Assembly: GCA_010279815.1 (NCBI GenBank)
Contig: QEOQ01000566.1
Location: forward strand, 11,520-46,705
DNA: 35,186 bases
Direction: 5' to 3'
Source: Brachionus plicatilis
Taxonomy: Eukaryota > Rotifera > Eurotatoria > Ploima > Brachionidae
The notes beneath the pieces were generated by a model. It saw only the letters and a list, made by a program, of their open reading frames with translations, was not told where the DNA came from and did no database searches. A program made the translations under genes and the position numbers. Position 1 is the first letter of the stretch. The number at the start of each line of letters is the position of its first letter. Below, piece by piece: positions 29,308 to 35,186 of the stretch.

Positions 29308-29362
29308 AGAGATGTTTCGAATCAAGATATATCGATCGAATATCCAACTCCAATTGCTACCT

Positions 29363-29771
29363 AGTAATTTCTTCTTTTTTTCCTGAACTATCAAATATTT
29401 AAACATGCCTTGCCTCTATTTCAACGTTTTAACTGATTTATTACTTTATAAAATTATAAAAAAAAATATTTATTTCATTTAAAAATAAATAAATATTAAA
29501 ATAAAAATTGTTACCGTTTAAGTCATTCCGTAGCTCTTATTTAGTAATTTTAGAGGCCAAAAATAATTAATAAATGAGTCCAAAATAATTATGAGCTCAT
29601 TTCAGCAATAGAATGAGCCCATTTAAATTATTCCTATTTTTTTATTAATTAAATAAGAATTTATTTGAATAACTTAAACCGAAACTAAAATTATCAAAAA
29701 CAATTTTTGGTCAACCAATTTTTGGCTAACCGGACATTTGTTAACCAAAATTTACAATATTGGTTTTAAGA
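29363..29771. other. AT-rich spacer
   Basis: Only short direct repeats are seen (ATGAGTCC / ATGAGCCC; CAATTTTTGGTCAACC / CAATTTTTGGCTAACC). No gene. Confidence 0.4.
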
Positions 29772-29773
29772 TA

Positions 29774-30422
29774 CAGTGTTTAAAGTTAAATTGTATAATG
29801 GGTAAGATTACGTTATTTTACGTAATTTTACGTTAGAAAATGTAAGCTTACGTAATATTACATCATTTCTTCTATGTAAGAAAATGTAAGCTTACGTAAT
29901 ATTACGTAATTTTACGAAATATTACACCAGTTTAAGTAAGTTTGGCCGAAAACGCTTACGGCCAAAAAAAATTGGATTTTAGAGGAAAAAGTGGAAAATA
30001 AATAAAAATATTTGAATTTTGTTAAAAAATTTTTGAAAAAAAAAATTACACTTTATTACATTTTTTACACCATTTACGTAAAATAAGACAATTAAATGTA
30101 ATAATATGTAATTTTTTGTCATATTTTCTAAATTTTTGTAAATATTAGTTAAGTACTTTTTTTCTTTTGTCAAAAGATGATTTTAAATATAAAAACACAA
30201 TTTTTGCAATTAAAAATGATTGGAAAAGTGAAAAAAAAATAATCGTAAATAAAAAAATAAAAATACAATTTTATTTTATACCATTATTTTAAAAATTCTA
30301 ATTTTTTTTTAAAAATCAATTAATTTTTTATGATGTAATATAACGTAAGCTTACATTTTCTAACGTAAAATTACGTAAAATAACGTAATCTTACCCATTA
30401 TACAGTTTAACTTTAAACACTG
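29774..30422. mobile_element. Tc1/mariner-type MITE with about 92-bp TIRs, TA target duplication
   Basis: A 649-bp element between two TA dinucleotides. The left end CAGTGTTTAAAGTTAAA is repeated inverted at the right end. The inverted repeats run about 92 bases (to about 29866, and from about 30331) with about two mismatches, and are full of TTACGTAA-type words. A sub-terminal word (AAAATGTAAGCTTACGTAAT) is repeated in direct orientation near 29837 and 29881. The interior is AT-rich and non-coding. TA duplication plus CAGT ends supports a Tc1/mariner-mobilised, non-autonomous element. Confidence 0.85.
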
Positions 30423-30424
30423 TA

Positions 30425-31170
30425 CTAAAATAAGGATTACTAAGGAAATCCAATAGAGTCTAAATTAAACATATTTTAAAATTTTTAGTCTCCGAATTCA
30501 TACCAGACATAGTAACTGAAATTTTTTGTCTTAATTATTTTTTATTTGAATGTAAAATTATTTTATTTGAGATCCTAAAAGTTAAATTAAATCAGTAAAA
30601 TGATTAAAAAAGTAAATAAGAACATATTTTGTGCAAAATTATTAATTCAATTAGTTTAAAATAATTATAGAAAAATTATTCAAATATATTTCTATTGTTT
30701 CACTTACAATGGTACTAATCATTTTTTTTTCCAAAAGATAAGTCTTTTAAATTTTACAACATAATTTTATTTAATTTATTTTACAAATTTTCTATTTATA
30801 AATTAATGAAAATTATTAAATAAATAGAGAGAAAAAATGAACTTTGATTGACGAAAAATTATATTTTTTAAAAAATTTAATCATTGAATCAAAAAAATTC
30901 ACTTCTGAAGAATTCTGATTTTAAATAAAATAATAAGATATAATAAAGTATATTATTTAATGTCTTAATTAATCAAATTAAATAATCAGATTAAATTTTT
31001 TCCATTCAAACCTTTTGTTTGTTCAAAATTTGAAACCATGAGTTTTGTATTACTGAATACTTGTTTTAAATATTTATTTGATAATCATATTTTTAATTTT
31101 TAAATAGATATTAAAAAAAAGCACTCTCAATTCATTCAATCAAATGAAGAAAGTATAATATCCGAATCCT
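30425..31170. other. AT-rich intergenic
   Basis: No coding frame, repeat or RNA gene recognised. Confidence 0.4.
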
Positions 31171-32338
31171 ACTGTCACACCCCGTCCAGCAGACCCCAAT
31201 CTTCTGGGGCCTTGCTGGATTACTTTAAATGTTGTTTTTTTGTTTTGATTTTAGTTTGGGATATAATGAAGAAAAGAAGAAGCATTTTTTATTTTCTCTC
31301 CCTCTCACATTCTTTTATTTAATAGCGCACACTATTTAACTACAGAACTTTAAAATCAGCTCGATTTGAAAGATGTTTTGATTGAGAAAGTAATAATCAA
31401 GCAAACACTTTGGTCGTTTTGGTATTTGGTCGGTTAATATTTCAAAATGAAATTGATAATTATGCTCAAGACTTATGCTTAAACTCTGAAAATATTGATT
31501 TAATTAATACAAATATTAGCCTCTCTAATTCTAAAAGCAGCCTACATTTCCATTCCAAGATTTCCAAGAAAAAAATTCATAAAATCGTTTCCAAATTATA
31601 TTCTTATTATATATAAACTTAAAAGGCTATTAAAGAAAAAAAATTTAAGAGTAAAAATTCAATCTTTACAAAATAAATGCAATTCTTTAGCAAATAAATT
31701 TCGTTTTGAAGTAAACAAGTTTGAAAACGATAGATTTAATAAGTTTATGAAAAAACTTGGACCCTATCCATGTAGCTCGAAACCGTTCTGGAAAAAAATA
31801 AACAGACTTAGAACAAAAAATGTAAACTCAAAAATACTCTGAATATCGATTATAAAGAGTTTAAAACTGATAAGGAAAAAGGGTATTTTTTAGGTGTATT
31901 CTTTTTAAGACTTTTTCTATAGAAAATTCTATTGAATCAAATGAGGATATTAACAATATAAACTCTAACATCCATACTAAAAAATATTTAGAATAGTACT
32001 CAAATAATGAGTTCTTTTTTCCAGTTTTAAACCTTGACGAACTTAAAAAAACAATTAAAAAGAATAAAAAAAGACTCGTCAGCCGGTGCGGACTTAATAA
32101 GCTATCGCTTTATTAAAAACCTCTGAAACTTTTTTGAAAAAAATTTTAAATTTCTTCAATCTTTGTCTAGCAAAATCTATAATCCCTAAATAATGGAAAA
32201 TCTCAAGGATTTCCATTTTACCAAAAAAAGAGAACATCTAATTACCCATCTAAGTACCGCCCAATTAGCGTTACTAGTTGTCTAGGCAAGATATTAGAAC
32301 TCTTAGTAAGAAATAGAATTTCGCAGAAAAAATTCTCT
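31171..32338 (+). mobile_element. LINE-C copy 2: endonuclease-less, 3'-broken copy
   Basis: A 5' UTR related to that at 28285 leads directly into the linker between endonuclease and RT (open from 31410: NEIDNYAQDLCLN; then, after a frame change, KKLGPYPCSSKPFWKKINR at about 31750; then DYKEFKTDKEKGYFLG). RT motifs follow at about 32040-32330: DELKKTIKK, DSSAGADLISYRFIKNL, and SKYRPISVTSCLGKILELL. Several stops and frameshifts are present. Homology stops at 32338, where repeat R1 begins, so motifs A to E are missing. Confidence 0.75.
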
Positions 32339-32340
32339 TA

Positions 32341-32390
32341 GATCTAAATTAAAATAAAAATCCATTCATTTGTTAATCATTCAAGTTTTT
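32341..32390. repeat. Dispersed repeat R1, copy 2, left part
   Basis: GATCTAAATTAAAATAAAAA to TTCAAGTTTTT is identical to 4242-4291. The repeat then stops abruptly at the (TAG)n tail of LINE-D and resumes at 34401. Confidence 0.85.
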
Positions 32391-32446
32391 TAGTAGTAGT
32401 AGTAGTAGTAGTAGTTGAACTGCAGTATAGATATTTCTATCTATAC
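32391..32446 (-). repeat. LINE-D 3' end: hairpin with GAAA loop, 10-base spacer, (CTA)8
   Basis: On the minus strand the last codons and stop form a perfect 9-bp stem, GTATAGATA with TATCTATAC around a GAAA loop (32446-32425). TGCAGTTCAA follows (32424-32415), then CTA repeats. The UAG stop lies inside the 5' strand of the stem. The short 3' UTR is thus almost entirely hairpin, spacer and microsatellite. Confidence 0.75.
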
Positions 32447-34351
32447 CAACGCACTGAGGCGTTTAGCCTTATCTAGTGTAAGGCTTTGGCAGTCTTTGCT
32501 TCTCACTAATCCAAACACTTCTTTGTCAATAATTGCTTTGAAACTGTTGATTGTTTTCGCATTAATTGCATTTTTTGTCAAACTATTCCAATCCTTTGCC
32601 AAACGGTTTGTTAAAAAATTATATCTTGATGAACCTCTGCGATTTATTTCACGGACAAGTCGTTTGTCATGTGGTCTTCTTAGGTTTATAGTACTGTTTT
32701 TAGTGTAGTTGATACCATTCATTAGAGATACTTTTTCTAGACCATTAACTATTTTATACATTTGAATTAAATCACCTCTCAGGCGACGATTTTCTAGGCT
32801 CATAAGATTTAAGTCTTTCAACCTCTCTTCATACGGTTTTACTCTGGTAAAATCTACAAGCTTTGTTGCTCTTCTTTGAACTCTTTCTATGATCTTAACA
32901 TCTGTCTTTAAATATGGGCGCCACATACTCACTGCATACTCTAAGTGTGGTCTAACAAGTGAAGTATAAAGGAGTCTCAGTGTTTCCCGGCCAAGACTCT
33001 TGAAACAATTCTTTATTTGACCCAATGTTCTATTCGCTTTCATAGCTGCGACTGTGCACTGCTTGTTCCACTTAAGATCACTTGTTACAAACACCCCCAG
33101 GTCCTTTTCCTCAGTAATCTCTTCTAAAACGTGAGTAATTTTTGAATTTGACATTGAATATTCCCCTTTCTCTTTCCTCTTCCCGATATACATAGCTTTA
33201 CACTTTTTTAAGTTTAAATCAGTTGACCAGATATCAGTCCATTCCATTAGAAGGTCTAGATCAGCCTGAAGTTCTAATGATGTAGCATTTGGCGTTTCCG
33301 AAAGACCCATTAATTTTAGATCATCAGCATACCCGAGACAGAAGCTGCTAAAATTCTCCAACAGATCGTTGATGAAAATTACAAAAAGGATTGGACCAAG
33401 AACAGAGCCTTGTGGCACTCCACTGGTTACTGATTCCCAATCAGAAGAAACATCGCCTAAGACAACTCTTTGTTCTCTTCCAATCAAGAAAGACTCAATC
33501 CACCTCAACAATTGACCAATGATTCCATATGATTTAAGTTTGGTTATCAGTTTCTTATGGGGAACTTTATCAAAGGCTTTGGAAAAATCCGTATAAACAA
33601 TATCTACATTCTTACCTTGGTCGTACTCATAAGTTGCTTTGTCAATGAACTCTATTAGGCTTGTTGTGCACGATTTGTTCGGCATAAAACCATGCTGTTT
33701 CTCAGAGATTAGGTTGTTTATCAGCAGATATTCCATAAGCTCATCTCTTAGCATTCTTTCCATTATCTTTCCGACTATCGAAGTAAGTGAGACAGGTCTG
33801 TAATTGTTTATGTCTACCTTTGCTCCACTTTTATGAATTGGAGATACGTTTGCTTTTTTCCATAAGTCTGGCAGTTCACCGTCCATAAATGATTTAATAA
33901 ATATTAATGAAAGTGGATTTGAGACTATTTTTGAGCATCTCTTCAAAACTAGTGGGTGAATTGAATCCGGACCAGGAGATTTTTCGGTATTTAATTTATC
34001 TAAATATTTCTCTATTCTTTCTGGTTTGAAGATAACAAACGGATCTATTAGTAGAGTAGCTTCGGTTCTTGTTGGGAAATGGATTTCGTCCTCGGTTGAA
34101 TCGTACAAATTAAAAATCGATTTAAAGTAGTTATTCATTGTACCAACTATTGCTTTACGGTCAGTAACTAATTCATCACCCACTTTAATAGCATCTAAGC
34201 CGCCTCTAATTGTCCTTTTTCCATTTATATAGTTGTATATTAGCTTCGGCTTCGTTTTTGCTTGTTTTGCTAAGCTATATTCAAAGACACGTACTGCTTT
34301 ATCAATTACTTTCGAACATTGGTTTCGAGCTATTTTGTATTTTGTCCACAA
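32441..34351 (-). CDS. LINE-D reverse transcriptase (5'-truncated but open frame)
   Basis: The 636-residue frame (codon at 34351 is TTG; the frame is in fact open to the truncation point at about 34400, with KLWFKCKQSNFQNKN upstream) carries an intact RT: SPGPDSIHPLVLK (about 125-137), NNYRPVSLTSIVGKIMER, QHGFMPNKSC, motif A IVYTDFSKAFDKV (D255, D261), motif B TSGVPQGSVLGPILF (about 309-323), motif C YADD (341-344), EKDLGVFVTSDLKW, RPHLEYAVSMW and the C-terminal DWNSL...NSFKAIID. This is the CR1 group. No internal stop is present. Without endonuclease and its own 5' UTR the copy is not autonomous, although RT activity of a translated product cannot be excluded. Confidence 0.92.
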   Translation of the reverse strand: MWTKYKIARNQCSKVIDKAVRVFEYSLAKQAKTKPKLIYNYINGKRTIRGGLDAIKVGDELVTDRKAIVGTMNNYFKSIFNLYDSTEDEIHFPTRTEATLLIDPFVIFKPERIEKYLDKLNTEKSPGPDSIHPLVLKRCSKIVSNPLSLIFIKSFMDGELPDLWKKANVSPIHKSGAKVDINNYRPVSLTSIVGKIMERMLRDELMEYLLINNLISEKQHGFMPNKSCTTSLIEFIDKATYEYDQGKNVDIVYTDFSKAFDKVPHKKLITKLKSYGIIGQLLRWIESFLIGREQRVVLGDVSSDWESVTSGVPQGSVLGPILFVIFINDLLENFSSFCLGYADDLKLMGLSETPNATSLELQADLDLLMEWTDIWSTDLNLKKCKAMYIGKRKEKGEYSMSNSKITHVLEEITEEKDLGVFVTSDLKWNKQCTVAAMKANRTLGQIKNCFKSLGRETLRLLYTSLVRPHLEYAVSMWRPYLKTDVKIIERVQRRATKLVDFTRVKPYEERLKDLNLMSLENRRLRGDLIQMYKIVNGLEKVSLMNGINYTKNSTINLRRPHDKRLVREINRRGSSRYNFLTNRLAKDWNSLTKNAINAKTINSFKAIIDKEVFGLVRSKDCQSLTLDKAKRLSALV

Positions 34352-34400
34352 ATTTTTATTTTGAAAATTTGATTGCTTACATTTAAACCAAAGTTTGTTC

Positions 34401-34825
34401 TTTAAATATGAAAAAAATTTGAAAAATGGCTCAATTAAGTATTAAAAATACTTGAGGCAACTTCTTTTAGCTTATCCAACGTTCCAATCGACTTGGATCT
34501 TGTTTGGCGATCGCCTTATCGAGCAAGGTCTATAAATTTTGAATCCAATTATGATCTGGACTAATTGCAGGCCAAAATAAGATTTCAATTTTTTGCTCTT
34601 CGAATCATTCTATCGTTGGAATCTGAAAGACTTATCTTCTCTTAGCATATCTATTGATGGACATGAGTTATTTCCTAAGATATCAACATATCTCTAAGAA
34701 ATAAGACTTGCGTCAAGTAAATTAAAAAATTCCTAAATCAAAATAGTTCATACAGCACCAAATTCCAATAGAACCACTTCCTAGCTTCATTGGTTAAATA
34801 ATGCATTCTTTAATATAGTTCTCTG
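34401..34825. repeat. Dispersed repeat R1, copy 2, right part
   Basis: It resumes the match to copy 1 (4293-4749) from TTTAAATATG to GTTCTCTG with scattered substitutions and one deletion of about 33 bases. The two copies diverge completely after GTTCTCTG, which sets the right boundary. Confidence 0.85.
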
Positions 34826-34864
34826 TTACCCTGAATAATCACTTATTCATCAGCTTGTCATCTG

Positions 34865-35101
34865 ATGCACAAAGATAAGCAAGATAGGTCTTTTATGAAT
34901 GAATTCCAGAAATTAGATGACGACAGCGAATTGCTAAGCTGTTCAGAAGCCGAACAAATGGAATGGCTTCAAAATTTTCAAAATTCAGGAAAACCAATGA
35001 AGTTGCTTATTGAGCTACTTTTCAAAAGAGCTGAGCTATTGGCCAGTATCAAAAAGATGAAAATAGAAAAAGATAGTTTTAGCAATTTACAGCGGTTCTA
35101 A
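34865..35101 (+). CDS. Small unknown protein, or exon fragment
   Basis: An ATG 40 bases after repeat R1 opens 78 codons. The product is charged, without signal or TM segment; it has an acidic first half (QKLDDDSELLSCSEAEQMEW) and a helical, leucine/lysine-rich second half (LLIELLFKRAELLASIKKMK). Base use is less AT-rich than its surroundings, which favours real or recently coding sequence. I recognise no family. It could be a fragment of a transposon protein or a host exon continuing outside the window. Confidence 0.3.
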   Translation: MHKDKQDRSFMNEFQKLDDDSELLSCSEAEQMEWLQNFQNSGKPMKLLIELLFKRAELLASIKKMKIEKDSFSNLQRF

Positions 35102-35186
35102 TGAAAACGTAACGCCAACGATCCGGCCGGCCGGCCAACGGTAACTTTGGCTTCCCAACATGTCCCCTGTCCGACCTACACGGCCG
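35102..35186. other. GC-rich window end
   Basis: The last 75 bases or so, starting near a GGCCGGCCGGCC run (about 35124-35135), are much richer in G and C than the rest of the window. No coding frame is assigned. Confidence 0.5.

Larger units (their letters stand above)
28285..29362 (+). mobile_element. LINE-C copy 1: internally deleted non-LTR retrotransposon
   Basis: It starts ACTGTAACACC (compare ACTGTCACACC at 31171) and shares a 5' UTR block with the copy at 31171 (TTAATAGTGCCACGCTATT here against TTAATAGCGCACACTATTT). An endonuclease piece (28632-28940) is followed within about 30 bases by an RT C-terminal piece (28965-29307), so the linker and RT core are deleted. A MITE sits in its 5' UTR. 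Confidence 0.7.
32391..34400 (-). mobile_element. LINE-D: 5'-truncated CR1-type non-LTR retrotransposon inserted in repeat R1
   Basis: The ends are defined by the split repeat R1. The 3' end (left) is a (CTA)8 microsatellite on the minus strand (32391-32415); the 5' end (right) falls inside the coding sequence near 34400. A possible target duplication is only TTTA. The coding frame is open from the stop at 32441 to the truncation point, so the insertion is young. Endonuclease and ORF1 are absent. Confidence 0.9.

Noticed and set aside
29979..30173. 64-codon minus-strand frame inside the MITE
   Set aside because: Low-complexity Phe/Ile/Asn/Lys product typical of AT-rich non-coding DNA; the MITE is non-autonomous.
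1..35186. CRISPR arrays, tRNA, rRNA
   Set aside because: No regularly spaced direct repeats and no cloverleaf-like or rRNA sequence were noticed on reading the window.

Overview
The window looks like a strongly AT-rich animal genome. Genes and retroelements are separated by A/T-homopolymer-rich, multiply stopped DNA. I see no bacterial operon structure, no ribosome-binding sites, no tRNA or rRNA genes and no CRISPR array. The non-LTR retroelements, the Tc1/mariner and pogo-like DNA elements and a family of intronless 7TM receptors with leucine-rich-like ectodomains fit a small invertebrate. A monogonont rotifer (Brachionus type) is my best guess, by inference only.

Layout. 17-3884 (-): a non-LTR retrotransposon (LINE-A) with ORF1, an AP-type endonuclease and a reverse transcriptase; the 3' end lies outside the window. 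4242-4749: first copy of a dispersed repeat. 5354-8335: receptor gene copy 1 (+) and, tail to tail, the relic of a second receptor type (-). 9143-9615: Ty3/gypsy-type pol relic, followed by a foldback repeat. 10335-13062 (+): broken, GC-richer LINE-B, interrupted by a 310-N gap with duplicated flanks. 13350-16500: AT-rich DNA with foldback repeats and doubtful coding patches. 17448-18053: a LINE endonuclease fragment (-) abutting a Tc1-type transposase relic (+). 18157-18900: nested foldback element with perfect 43-bp arms. 20287-27420: a second convergent receptor pair, copy 2 (+) and copy 3 (-, one frameshift), with about 1.7 kb of extra DNA and a LINE 3' end between them. 28285-29362 and 31171-32338: two differently deleted copies of LINE-C (+). 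28337-28510 and 29774-30422: two TA-flanked MITEs. 32341-34825: second copy of the dispersed repeat, split by LINE-D (-), whose RT frame is open. 34865-35101: a small unknown ORF, then a short GC-rich end.

How it fits together. The host genes I can support are the three receptor copies. Two convergent A(+)/B(-) units came from a segmental duplication, and in the first unit the B gene decayed. Copies 2 and 3 share a nearly identical block of about 505 bp (TM1 to TM4) although the rest of copy 3 is far diverged, which points to gene conversion. The remaining recognisable content is mobile DNA, often nested. The most unusual points are an in-frame UAG between ORF1 and the endonuclease of LINE-A in a tobamovirus-like readthrough context, and a shared 3' layout (hairpin, ten bases, triplet microsatellite) in LINE-B and LINE-D.
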